NCBI RefSeq assembly: GCF_025766255.1 | Contig: NW_026516684.1 | Coordinates: forward strand, 1-64,000 | Origin: Zychaea mexicana | Taxonomy: Eukaryota > Mucoromycota > Mucoromycetes > Mucorales > Lichtheimiaceae | DNA: 64,000 nt | Direction: 5' to 3' | Program-made: the position numbers and the translations under genes | The notes under the pieces: generated by a model | Database searches by the model: none | Seen by the model: the letters and a program-made list of their open reading frames with translations, nothing else | Told to the model about the DNA's origin: nothing | Shown here: in pieces, positions 11,672-22,360 of the stretch | Layout of the letters: each line of letters starts with the position of its first letter | Numbering within the stretch: position 1 is the stretch's first letter

Positions 11672-13239
11672 ATGACAGACAACGAGGAGAGCGTCGTCGA
11701 TCTGCGATCACTTAATTTCGTCGAGACAATTAACTCCAACTTAATATGTTGCATATGCCAGTCTCCATTTGTTGAGCCAGTAGTACTACCATGCGGGTAA
11801 AGAACAGCTAATCCTGGCACACAGCATGAAGGGAAAGATAGACCCACATAAAATAAAACTAATAAAAATACTGTATTCTTTTTTTTTCAGGCATACATTT
11901 TGCGCAACATGTATCCATCAAGCTTGTGACGCATCGTCCGTCTGTCCCATTGACAGGTCTTCAATATCCATTTCCGACATTCGACCCGCTGTAAAGATTG
12001 TTTGTAATATGGTGAATGAACTCAGTGTACAGTGTCCACGGTTTGAAGAAGGCTGTGACCATGTTGGCCAACGACAATATATAGAGAACCATGCTAAAAA
12101 CGACTGCTTATATGCGTTTGCATCGTGCGACCTCGAAGAATGCAAAACGCTTGTGTTGAAGAAAGACCTGAGCTCGCATGTTTCCACGTGCAAATATCGG
12201 CCAGCGGAATGCAAAATGTGCAAAAAGAGGATGCGAGCATTAGAACTGGAGGTGAGAAATTAAATCAGTTTGCGGGGGGAAGACAAAAATGGGCGTGCTG
12301 GAGGGGAAAGAGGGATTGCCGTTACACATCAAAAGAGCAAAAGAAAAAAACACGGCTTTAGCTAAGCTATTCATCGTCATTTGTTTTCCCCCAAGGATCA
12401 CCACCGATTATGCCCAGCAGAGATTATCCAGTGCCCGCACTGTGAAACGTCGCGTTCTCGGTCTGAGCACACTGCACATTTATTGACTTGTCCTAAACAC
12501 CCAGTATCGTGCAAACATGCAGAATTCGGCTGTCCATGGAAGGGCGAACGTGAAAAGCTAGAGTCGGAGCACATTGAGAACTGCCCTTATGAAGGGATCA
12601 AACACTACCTCGGACAACAAAAGGAAAACGATCAGGCATTGCGAGACGAGATCCAAGCCGTTCGGAAAGAAAACAAATTGCTCAAGCAACAGCAGAACCA
12701 TCTTGCACAACAGTTCCAAACCTTATCCGACCAGTTAGCCTTGCTTTTCCCATCACAATTCGCTGCTGATCCGAACTGTCCAGAAGAAGCTCAGGTCGGG
12801 CTTGCGCCAGCCGAATCGATCTTGACCGAAACGCAACGGCTCAAGAATGATATCGAAACAGTTTCGTCGAATTTGGCGTCGTTGGAACTCAAGCAGAATG
12901 TTGCGCTTATGACGGAAACGTTTCGATTGCAGGAAGAGCTGCAGAGTTTGCGTGCGATAAGCCATGGCATGCGGATGCAGATGCATTATATTATGATGGA
13001 ACGACGCGGAGCGTCATCGGCAGCAGCGGCGGCGGCGATGGGTGCTTCGGATACAGCGTCGTCAAGTAGCACGGATGGAAATGCGCCCGCAGCTGGATCA
13101 GTGGGTGGTTTGAACAGAATGCGCTGGCTAGGTAAGCGATCTCCTTTGGGGGGGGAAGGAAAGGATAGGATGGCATATTGATCTGCTGTTGTGATTGTGT
13201 ATAGATACACCGAACGGTAGACAGGACACGAAGCTGTGA
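11672..13239 (+). CDS. RING finger / TRAF-type zinc finger protein, probable E3 ubiquitin ligase
   Basis: Four exons (11672-11796, 11891-12251, 12396-13131, 13205-13239) give 418 residues. A C3HC4 RING starts at Cys26 (CCICQSPFVEPVVLPCG), is split by the first intron and continues HTFCATCIHQAC to CPIDRS. It is followed by TRAF-type zinc fingers with regularly spaced Cys and His (CPRFEEGCDHVG, CPHCETSRSR, CKHAEFGCPW) and then a coiled coil from about residue 215 (EIQAVRKENKLLKQQQ). This RING plus TRAF-zf plus coiled-coil layout is typical of E3 ubiquitin ligases that dimerise through the coil; a C-terminal MATH/TRAF-C domain is absent. The C-terminus is Ala/Ser-rich. The last exon is only 35 bp and ends NGRQDTKL; without that splice the frame would run to 13181. 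Substrate and pathway cannot be read from sequence. Confidence 0.85.
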
Positions 13240-13342
13240 ATTCGCCCTTACATATAAACAATTACACTTTCATTCTATACCAACCCTTTTTTCATATACA
13301 TAATATTTTCTTTCTGAATTGTCATTCAAGCTGTAATATATA

Positions 13343-13917
13343 TTAAACCGGATTTATTTCGCCCCTCCCCCTTCCTGAATACTGTCCGAGTTGCTGTGCA
13401 TGTTGATGCTGCTGAGAATTCATTGCTAGTTTACGAGTGCTTTTGTAGTTTGCGATACTCGTCTTTAACGCGAAATCCTGCATCCCTTTCCCCTTGTTGC
13501 CGTGTCTGGCATGTTTAGTTCTTTTCTTCGGTACTCTTTCGGTAGCTGTTTTCGCCTTGCGAGAGTGCTTTCTGTTGTTGGCGTCAGGGATGTTAGTTGT
13601 GGCCATGGTGGCACCATTCTGACGGATCTCCATTTCTACGTGCAAGAAATTTTTAGCTTTTGACAAATTTGTAAACAATTCGAGTCGTCATGACAATGAC
13701 CATTGTTACGAAGGAGCGTTACCAAGTCTCATTAGCTTCAGGCGTTTGACACATTGTTTCAAACAGTTGGTATGCGGGACTTTTTGTGAAAGACTTGAGC
13801 TTCTAAAAATAGTGGATAGTTAGACAACGCCTCAGTCCCGAGCATACAGCCTCTTGATGGATGCTATGCATATCGCAAGCATAGTGATACGAACCGTTGA
13901 CCTCCAGTCCAATTCAT
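13343..13917 (-). CDS. Small basic protein with N-terminal MNWTGG, unknown function
   Basis: Three exons joined in phase (13895-13917, 13723-13802, 13343-13635) encode 131 residues. The first exon is only 23 bp and reads MNWTGGQR. The second contains VPHTNCLKQCVKRLKLMRL. The third is strongly basic (KHSRKAKTATERVPKKRTKH) and ends in a Gly/Arg-rich tail. Splice donors (gttcgtat, gtaacgct) and acceptors (atttttag, gcacgtag) are good. From general knowledge, short fungal proteins starting MNWTGG followed by basic, low-complexity sequence are common but uncharacterised; I assign no function. The Lys/Arg clusters suggest nuclear or nucleolar location. Its 3' end converges on the RING gene, 103 bp away. 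Confidence 0.65.
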
Positions 13918-14582
13918 TGTTGTAGTAGGGATGTTTGTTTCGAGAAAGAAAGCAAGGGTGCCGGAAGTGGATCAGGTTCTCCCACTCGTACCACAGCAAT
14001 ACCGATATGAATCATGGACGAAAAAAGTTTCTGTAAATTAACTATCACGACCGTAATAATGCCCAATTTTCTCTTTCTAGCAATTTGATATGTAAAGTTT
14101 TATGTCTGCTATCTCTAAAAGGTTTTCGTATTTATATTGCTTGGATGAACGACAGCTCCCTCAAATCGTGCGCCCCACTTATAACCTAATGGAGAAGAGA
14201 ATAACTGTCAAGACTTGAGACCGGGGCATGTTGGGTAACACAAGAAGGCGTGTTCAAACAGGTTCCGAAATGGCAAGTTTACTCGTCCGTCAATTACTAT
14301 TAATCTCTGTAACGACTCTAGGCAATTCTTAGTCCACGTGTAAGTAGTGTACCCTCGCTCTCTCTGCTTACCTCTCGTTTGATAAGGATAAAAAGTTCGA
14401 CACGAAAGTTAGAAGAGACGTATCTAGCAACAGCAATGGCACATTTGTCGTCGACGTGCTGGTCACTGCTACTGCTTAATTTGATAATACGAAGAGCAGG
14501 ATGCTGGCCGGGTCCCATTTATCGCTCGAAGCCCAGCAAAAGGGTCTTTTTTTTTTTTCGTGTTGCTATGCTGCGAGTCGTT

Positions 14583-14596
14583 GGGGGGGGGGGGGG
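14583..14596 (+). repeat. G14 homopolymer
   Basis: Fourteen consecutive G, preceded by TT, lie in the intergenic region about 0.7 kb upstream of the second RhoGEF. The exact length is prone to sequencing error. Confidence 0.8.
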
Positions 14597-15104
14597 CTCG
14601 CCATGCTCTGTATATTTACATGGAATTGAATATAAATAAAAAAGACTATTGGGTCGGGCTGATCATCATCAACACAACACAACGCAACGGAGAAACAAAA
14701 ATGACCCTTTTCTTTCCTTGTGCTGTCAGTAACCATTGTGTGCTACATTTGGGGATGCAGGATACGATGAGCTCTTGGTCGCTATCGTATCCATACTACA
14801 TCAGATGCTAGCTATAAAGAGACTCCACATCATGAAGATGAGGAATCCGACACATCAGAGGCAATTAAACAATCATCATCACCTCTAATAACTAGCAGCA
14901 TTGCTAGCTCACACATATTATATCAGCCTCCTCCTGCTCCCCCACTCCAACCCCCTTCTTCTCTGACTAAACTAATAATAACTGCGAACAGAGAGAGAGG
15001 GTGTGCGACTGAGAATTACAAAGTTGCTTTTTTGGTGCTTGGACAACGTGTCGCAAATGCCAAAGCTATTACTGCTCTGGTCGTGCGTCCAGAACCTCTT
15101 GCGT

Positions 15105-15293
15105 TTCTTTCTTTCTTTTATTTTAGTTCCTCTCTTCCTCTCTCCCTCTCTCTCTCTCTCTTTCTCTCTCATACTCTTCCTCACTCGCCCCCTTCCTTCG
15201 TGCGCTCTCTCTGACTTCCTTTTCTTTTGCCGGAATCCCCATCTCTTTCGTTTCAGTTCCTTATGCCCTCCAACCTCAAATAACTTGTTCTGA
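15105..15293 (+). promoter_or_regulatory. Pyrimidine-rich leader before the second RhoGEF
   Basis: Nearly uninterrupted CT-rich sequence, including a (TC)n run, ends directly at the RhoGEF start codons. Such tracts commonly sit in fungal core promoters and 5' leaders near transcription starts. No TATA box could be assigned. Confidence 0.4.
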
Positions 15294-17787
15294 ATGCACT
15301 CCTCCATGACACAGCTTTCCGTTTCTGTTGATGCCACCCACGACGAGATCTCCCGAACAACACAATCCGAATTGTTGCCATCACTTGATTCGTCCAACAA
15401 CCATGGCAACCCGTCTTTAACAGCACCCACCGAAAACAGTAGCAACAAATTACCCACCGTGACGTTGACTCCTTCAGCAACTATCCGTAACCGCTATTAT
15501 CAAAAATGCCGAGAAGAAGCCAGATTGGCCGAAAAAAACGACAAAACAACCAAAGAAGAAGAACAAGAACAGAACACAAAAAGTGACAAAGATGACAAGA
15601 ACAATGATGAAAATAGCAACAGCTCAGGATGGCCCATGTCATCCTATTACGCACCGTTGAAAACACCACTTGATTCCCCGAAAAGCATACGCAGTTTCAT
15701 GAGCAGTGATGTCGGCTCTATTGTTTCTTTGCGAACAGAAGTCTTGGGAACCGACGATACGCTATCCTTGTCGAGCATGCGGACGACAGAGAGCAGCAGC
15801 AGAAAGGTACCGCCTCTAGGAGGCGGCGGAGCCAAGACAACGCGATCAAATACCCTGTTTCGTTCCAAGACGGGCGCCGAGCCAAAGATTGTATTGGACC
15901 AGGACGATCATCGAGAAACTTCGAGTTTATTTTTGAAACGGAGCAAGAGCCGAGGTGCCGCGAGCTTGCTGTCGCGTCTATCAAAAACCACGGCACCCAT
16001 GCGCGCGAAATTATCTGCCATGTCCCGTAGTGGCAGCAGTAAGTACATGCTCTTGCCTATCACCTAATCAACAAAACTGGAACGATGTTCTGAAACATTC
16101 TCACGTAGGCTTCCAATTGCGATCACTGGAGGAACCATCATCATCATTTTCGGCGCCCTTGAGACGTTCAGCAGAAAGCATGCTCAACATGCCAATCACG
16201 CCCATAAAAACCATGATGCGATCCCAGGGCGAACGATCACGGTCATTTTCGTTTTCAAACGACAACGACAGCATCAGCAGAGGAGAAAATAGTACTGACG
16301 AGAGCCGTAAAGTTCTTGGCGAGCACCAAGGAGCCATATCGACTCGCAAGATTTACCCAGCATTGCTGTCAAAGGTGGCGGAGATGCTGCAGGAACGTAT
16401 CACTGTGACCAAGAAGGTGAAAGACAGCATTGAACACAAGGATGTGTTTGATGGCAAAGAGGCCGTGGTAAGTGCTATTGCAATTAGATGATACCCACAT
16501 TCATCGTCACGAGGAAAGGAGACAACGAACTCAAACATGATCGTCATGTGCGTTTAGGACAAATTGGTGTGGTTCATTGGCACCAAGGATAGAAACCTTG
16601 CCTTGTTAGTCGGTCGAGCATTGGATGCGCAAAAGTTCTTCCACGACGTCAACTATGAACATCGTCTTCGCGATTCACCCAACGAACTCTACCAATTTCG
16701 ACACCCACCCAACTTGCGACGGGGTCAACATCGTTTTCCGGGCGAACCCGAGGAAGAAGACGAGGAAGATGAAAAGTCGGAATTCAACTTTATGGACAAT
16801 GTTGGCAATGACGATGACCATTTGCCCAATGGTGTATTCACAATCTTGACGGACTGTTATTCGCCTACCTGTACTCGTGAAAACCTTTGTTACAGTGTGT
16901 TTTGTCCAAGACGTCTAGAACAGGTAACGTTCTTTTGCGGGATTACTTAGTTTGGGCGTGATTGGGTGCATTGTGTGTTACCATGGGGAAATCCCCATTT
17001 CGGGGTACACGTGCCAACAAAACAAACTTTTTGTGTATGTGTGTATATATAGCAACAAGTCAAGCAAAAGACTCTACATCGCTCTAGTAGCAAGTCATCG
17101 CTGGTGGAACGGGTAAGTTACTAAAATACAAATACTTGCCCAAAAAGACGTTGGTGAGGCTGACGTCTGCTTCTTTTTTTATATCACCTAAGGAGGATCG
17201 CCTTTGGATCACCACTGTACCAAAACTAGTATCTAGCAAACTCTCCACAGAAGAAAAGAAACGACAGGAAAACATTTTCGAGCTTATTTACACTGAACGA
17301 AATTTTGTTGACGATCTATCCTATGTGCAAAAGGTAAAAACGATATATAGGCTCTGCATTTTTAAAAAAAATCCACTAACCCTTATCGTAATAATATTTC
17401 CATAAATCACTTAGCATTGGATTACTCCTTTGCTTGAGGGCGACTATATACCCGTGGAACGACGTAATCATTTCGTCCAAGAAGTGTTTTGGAACATTAG
17501 CGAAGTTTGCGAAATGAACAGTATGTTGGCAACGGCTTTGGAAGAACGACAAAAGGCTTCTCCTGTGGTGGATCAAGTGGGTGATATCATGCTCCAGCAC
17601 GTCGCTTCGTTTGGACCATTTGTTCAGTACGGCTCACATCAAATGATCAGTCGGCACGTCTTTGAAACGGAAAAGGCAACCAATCTCTTATTTGCTCAGT
17701 TTGTCGAGGTAAGAACCTAGTTTACAAGAAGATGTCAGATTTGCAAGAATCTGGAACTGCAGATAATTTATGCAAGTATGGCATCTT

Positions 17788-17829
<42 letters not shown>

Positions 17830-20202
17830 TATATGCATGTATGGATGTACATGGGGCTATCATCATATTTAGACAACCGAACGATTACCTCAGTCACGTA
17901 AACTGGAGTTGAATGGATACTTGACCAAACCTACGACACGATTAGGAAGATACAACCTGCTACTCCGAGAAATCCTAAAGCATACCCCATCCGGTCACCC
18001 TGACCATGAGTATATACCAAAAGCAATGAACGTGATTTCTGAATTCTTGAGCGACGTCAATCATGAAACTGGCAAGATCGAAAGCAGATTCAACATTCGA
18101 TTACTCATAGAGAAACTGTCATACAAGGCCCCAATCAATGTGGATGAAAGGTTTACCGTAAGTTGTTATTTTTGTGTACCGAGCTTCGAGATAATAGGGA
18201 CTTTTTAATGTCCAAAAAATCAAAAGAGTTATTCTTAAAGAAACCGAATGGTCGATCCTATTTATAGAACCTCCATCTTGATGCGGAGAACCGGGAGATC
18301 ATTATGAAAGGCCCATTGAAACGTAAAGGTGCCAGTCAGTCTGAATCTGCCGATCTCCAAGTATTTCTGCTTGATCACTGTGTCGTCATAGTCAAGCAGA
18401 AATTTGTGAATAACCTCGAGCGATACAAAATATACAAAAAGGTACTTTATTCCAGAATGAAATGGTTCCGTTATCATGAGTGTATATCACTTAACACTGA
18501 AAAATCTTGACCTACTATTGTAAAAAAAAAAACAGCCCATACCATTAGCATTGCTATCTATATCATTCCCGGATCAATCTTCACGACGAGGAAGTTCGAT
18601 TCTACCCTATGGAAGGCCTAGTCTTTCCAATTCAATTTCATCTCTCAACAACATCGACGCAATCACAGCAGCCGCAGCTGCTGCTCCTCCATCCAGTCCC
18701 GTTGCTTCGAACAAAGGATACCCTATTACATTCAATTATCTAGGCAGACGCGGCCTTAGTCCGATCACACTTTACGCGGGCACGCTTCACAACCGACGAC
18801 AATGGGTCGATAAGATCCAAGGTCAACGACAAACATTGATGGAGAAGCAAAAAGTGTTTGACATTCGAACTATCAATTCTCGCTTCTTTAACTCGTTTAA
18901 CCGTGTTACTTGTGCTGCATCCTATGGTTCGTTTCTTCATACTTTTCGCGAAAAAAAAACCTTACTCAAGGTCCAACAACAACAACAACAACAACAACAG
19001 AGTGTGCTAAAAAGGTTTTTCTTCTATTAGGTGACTCTGTCGTTATAGGTAGCAACCAAGGCGTGTATATTAAAAAGGACAACAACAGCGAACATCTTGT
19101 TCGTTTGTTGGCCACCGACAAGGTTTCCCAGATCGATGTATTGGAACCGTCCGGACTGATACTTGTGCTCGCAGAAAAGATTCTGCACACCTACTCCATC
19201 GACAGCTTACTGGTAGAAAATTCTGCCAAGCGAGGCCGCAAACTCAGTAGCCACGTATCATTCTTCAAAGTGGGTACGATTTTCCAAGGCACGCCGTCCG
19301 AGAAAACACTCGTCTGCTTTGTCCGGTATAATACCATCACATCGACGATTCGAGCATTGGAGCCTCATGCTGGTACTGTGAAAAAATCTAAATCTAAGTT
19401 GGGTCGGTTGATGCGTGGTTCTGGTGAAGGATTAAAGGTCTACAAAGACCTTTATCTGCCAGGTGAAGCCCTCTCGATTCAATACTTTAAAAACATCATT
19501 TGCGTTGGAAGTGCCAAGGGCTTCCAGATGGTTGATCTTGCTTCTACAGAAGTACAAAGTATGTCTTATCTTGTTCAATTGTGATATCCATGTATGTGTG
19601 TGTTGAGTTAAAGCTTACGCTGATGAATGGCTGTCAACCTTTTTAGGTGTATTGGATCCAAGTGACGATAGCCATCATGCACTGTTACATCGCGAAAATA
19701 TCAAGCCTATATCCATGTTCCGACATCCTAATGGCAACATTCTCTTATGCTATAACGGTTAGTAAGACAGATCCTGAGTTGTCGGTAGACGCGTTGCTTA
19801 ACAAAAATCATGTCAATTTTTGCAGAAATGGCCTTTTACATTGATAAGAAAGGACGTCGCGCTAAACCGGAGTGGATGATCCGATGGGAAGGACAACCCA
19901 CTGCTTTTGCATTAAGTTACCCATACATTGCCGCATTCGACTCGACATTTATCGAAGTGCGCCACATGAAGACGGTAATATTTCTTGCCCAATCTCGTTC
20001 ATATAACACCATTATCATTATCTTTATCTTTCTCTCACACATGACTTGTCTTCTTTCACAGGGCGATCTTGTTCAAGTGATTCCCGGTAAAAACATCCGC
20101 TGTTTGAAGCCTGACGCTATGGATACCATCTACTGTGCCATGGATGATCCAGTGCTGGGCTCTGAGTTGGTGTTCGAGTTGACGCGGACAGAAATAAATT
20201 AG
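15294..20202 (+). CDS. Rho1 guanine nucleotide exchange factor, second Rom2/Rgf-type paralogue
   Basis: About 13 exons encode a RhoGEF with the same architecture as the minus-strand gene at 5.15 kb. A Ser/Thr-rich N-terminus (MTQLSVSVDATHDEIS; start at 15294 or 15306) is followed by a DEP-like region (16558-16923, NGVFTILTDCYSPTCTRENL), a DH domain (17193-18161, ERNFVDDLSYVQK, TRLGRYNLLLREILKHT), a PH domain (18268-18925, MKGPLKRKGASQSESADLQV) and a CNH domain (18926-20202). Exon edges seen by phase include 16558-16923, 17415-17708, 19647-19757, 19826-19975 and 20062-20202. The last exon begins GDLVQVIPGKNIRCLKPD, matching the paralogue's last exon. Function: GDP-GTP exchange on Rho1 in cell-wall and polarity signalling (family knowledge). 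The glutamine tract of the other copy is missing; this copy has a poly-Ala stretch in the PH insert. Confidence 0.9.
17791..17822 (+). repeat. (TC)16 microsatellite
   Basis: A pure TC repeat sits in the intron between the exons ending at 17708 and starting at 17873, just upstream of the acceptor. It may act as an extended polypyrimidine tract. Confidence 0.9.
18974..19000 (+). repeat. (CAA)n repeat in a RhoGEF intron
   Basis: CAA units lie in the intron before the CNH exon that starts near 19031. Read as coding they would give polyglutamine, but homology to the paralogue places the splice before this repeat. Confidence 0.75.
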
Positions 20203-20858
20203 TGTCCTTTTCACATATTTACTGTAGTGTTTTTTTCCTCTTTTGTTATGATTTTGATTTTGTTCTCTTTATCACCGTTATTATTTTTACTATTATTTGC
20301 ATTCTTTTTATTATTATTATTTGTATCACTCTCTCTCTCTCTCGCCTTCATCATCATGTTGTATATCGCGACGACATATATATATAAAAAGTTTCTCTTT
20401 CCTTTTTCTTCCAACCATATCATCACATTTATATGAACAGTTACTGTAATAAATGATTTGCTCGTGCGAATAAGACACGCTTTTAGTGTGATTGTTGTAT
20501 TAAGTTGCTGTTCTACAGGTGCTGCTGATCATTAAAGATGGAAAAGCGTAAATCAAAAGTTTACTGATAGTACGATCGCGTGTCTTGACTACGAAGATGC
20601 ACCAAGAAGAACAGATATCGTATATTGGCACTGATTTAATAAATATGCTACCGGGCTATCAAACGAATGTTACTCCTCTCGCCACCCCTTCCTCCCAAAG
20701 CGTTAGACATTTGAACCCTTATCCAGCCTCTCGGGGTCAAATCATCATTCGGATTCGGATAAAACTGGGCTTAGTAAACAGAGCCCTCCTCCAATCAGAC
20801 TTCGTTTCTCCGCAAAACACGTAAAGGGTACCTTTTCTATAATCAACAAACGACCCCC

Positions 20859-21480
20859 ATGGCAACGGCTGCAGTGAAAGAACATTTGACAATGTTCATT
20901 GTCGTTCGTAAAGATCTGACAAAGGTATGAGATTCACTTTCAGCATTCGGCTTTGACAACTACTGATCAACCTTGGTTTTTTCTTTTTTATAGAGCTTGA
21001 GCTGGAACACAGGAAGGTAAAAAAAAAAGTATCAATTTTGTAAGCAAACCATCATTGGGGTTTCTGATGCCTTTTTATAGTGTGATGACGCAGGCTTGCC
21101 ATGCTGCAACAGCAGTCTTACACGTGACAAGGAACGATCCGGATACAGAAGAGTATTTGACCGATGTCACACGCATGCATAAAGTAGTCCTCGAGGTAAT
21201 CTCACATTCTTGTCTGTTCTTTTTCCGGTTGGTTCTCGGTCAGAAAAGTGTCGTTTTGCTGACTGATATCCATGTGAAATGACGATGGTGCTGTTTGCAG
21301 ACGAAAAACGCAAACTCGTTGGAAAAGCTAGAAGCAGCTTTGAAGGAGCATCAGATACCACACTACAAGTGGGTGGAGCAGCCCGAAGATATCCCTACGG
21401 CACTTGCAACAGCGCCACTCCGCGAACGAACACCTGAAGTCAAAGATGTGTTTAAAAAGCACTGCTCCCTATATCGATGA
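20859..21480 (+). CDS. PTRHD1-like peptidyl-tRNA hydrolase (PTH2 family)
   Basis: Four exons (20859-20924, 20994-21016, 21081-21195, 21301-21480) join in phase to 127 residues, the usual size of PTRHD1. The pattern MFIVVRKDLTKSLSWNTGSV, then MTQACHAATAVLHVTRND, RMHKVVLETKN and KWVEQPEDIPTALAT matches the PTH2 fold and specifically the PTRHD1 branch (QACHAA helix, WLEQPE motif, terminal basic residues). PTH2 enzymes release peptides from peptidyl-tRNA after premature dissociation; activity of PTRHD1 itself is less well established. The second exon is only 23 bp. It lies between the second RhoGEF and 6PGD on the same strand, with no sign of functional linkage. Confidence 0.88.
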
Positions 21481-21992
21481 TGATCGAAGAAGATGATCGC
21501 TTTCTGTGTTTCGTGATAATGATAACGGTGTTTGGTTGTTATCAGGAAAATAAAAAGAAGAAGCATTCACCTTGTAATAAAAAAAACGCGATGGATGAGA
21601 TCCATCAAATCTCTCTCATTTCTCTCCCCTTCTCTCGTTTTGGGGGTAGTAATTTCATGCGACGCGGCCATTTTAACTTGATTTGGGAGAAGGAAAGGGG
21701 ATAGATAGGTAGGGGGAGGAGTGTAGATTTCGAAACGAGATATCGACGGAGAGAAAAATGCTGCCAATTTGGAGCCTTAAGAAACTCTCAGCCAATCGGC
21801 ATGATTATCGCCCCCCACAAGGTTTGCCGTCCGTCTTTTCCTTTGATTTTCCCGAAAGTGCCCGCGTAAACTCTCAACGGGAAACTAGGCGGAAATTTTT
21901 TTTTTTGGGTTGACGGGAAAGCTGGGGTTCTTTTTCCTTTTCATACGCGTCAGTAACAAAACAGGGCATAAAGAGCGAGCGCCAGGGGGAAG

Positions 21993-22030
<38 letters not shown>

Positions 22031-22360
22031 TGAGGCGAGTAGTTGTCCAGCTGAGCTGATTGAGCCAATGATAATCGATTCGGGAAGGCTGTGGAAGTTC
22101 CAGGACCCCCGATCAGCGAGATAATAGATCAGCTTACTGTGTGTGTGTGGCGGGTATGCGCGCGTGTTGCCGTGTGTTTGCCTGCCTGTCTGCCCTGCTT
22201 GGCTGTCGTCCAGCTGTTGCTGATTCATCCCGCTTACATCATCGTTTTGCCCTTTTGTTGGGTTTATTTACCACCCCTACAAAACCCGCCGGGTCCGCCT
22301 TTCTTCTTCTCTTTTTCCCCATCTTTTACCAACTGTAAAGAAACGAACTAACAAACAAAC
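21481..22360. other. Promoter region of the 6PGD gene
   Basis: No gene is seen. The segment has a (GA)n run at 22001-22024, GT-rich and CT-rich tracts, and a pyrimidine-rich leader (22288-22325) followed by an A-rich start context (acaaacATGG), consistent with a strongly expressed downstream gene. Confidence 0.5.
22001..22024 (+). repeat. (GA)12 microsatellite
   Basis: A GA repeat lies about 340 bp upstream of the 6-phosphogluconate dehydrogenase start codon. GA/CT tracts of this kind are frequent in promoters of highly expressed fungal genes. Confidence 0.85.

Larger units (their letters stand above)
13918..15293. other. Divergent intergenic region upstream of the second RhoGEF
   Basis: This is the shared upstream space of the MNWTGG gene (minus) and the second RhoGEF (plus). 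It contains a run of 14 G at 14583-14596 and a strongly CT-rich segment at 15105-15290 that looks like a fungal pyrimidine-rich leader. No additional gene is convincing; a 161-codon minus-strand frame over 14972-15457 is antisense to the leader and RhoGEF start. Confidence 0.5.

Noticed and set aside
14972..15457. 161-codon minus-strand open frame overlapping the second RhoGEF start
   Set aside because: It is dominated by Arg/Glu/Lys repeats that are the complement of the CT-rich leader, and it overlaps the RhoGEF N-terminus.
18950..19030. Reading through the CAA repeat as polyglutamine in the second RhoGEF
   Set aside because: The frame ends in a stop shortly after (19030), and the paralogue has an intron at the same place. 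Splicing at ttctattag restores the CNH domain.
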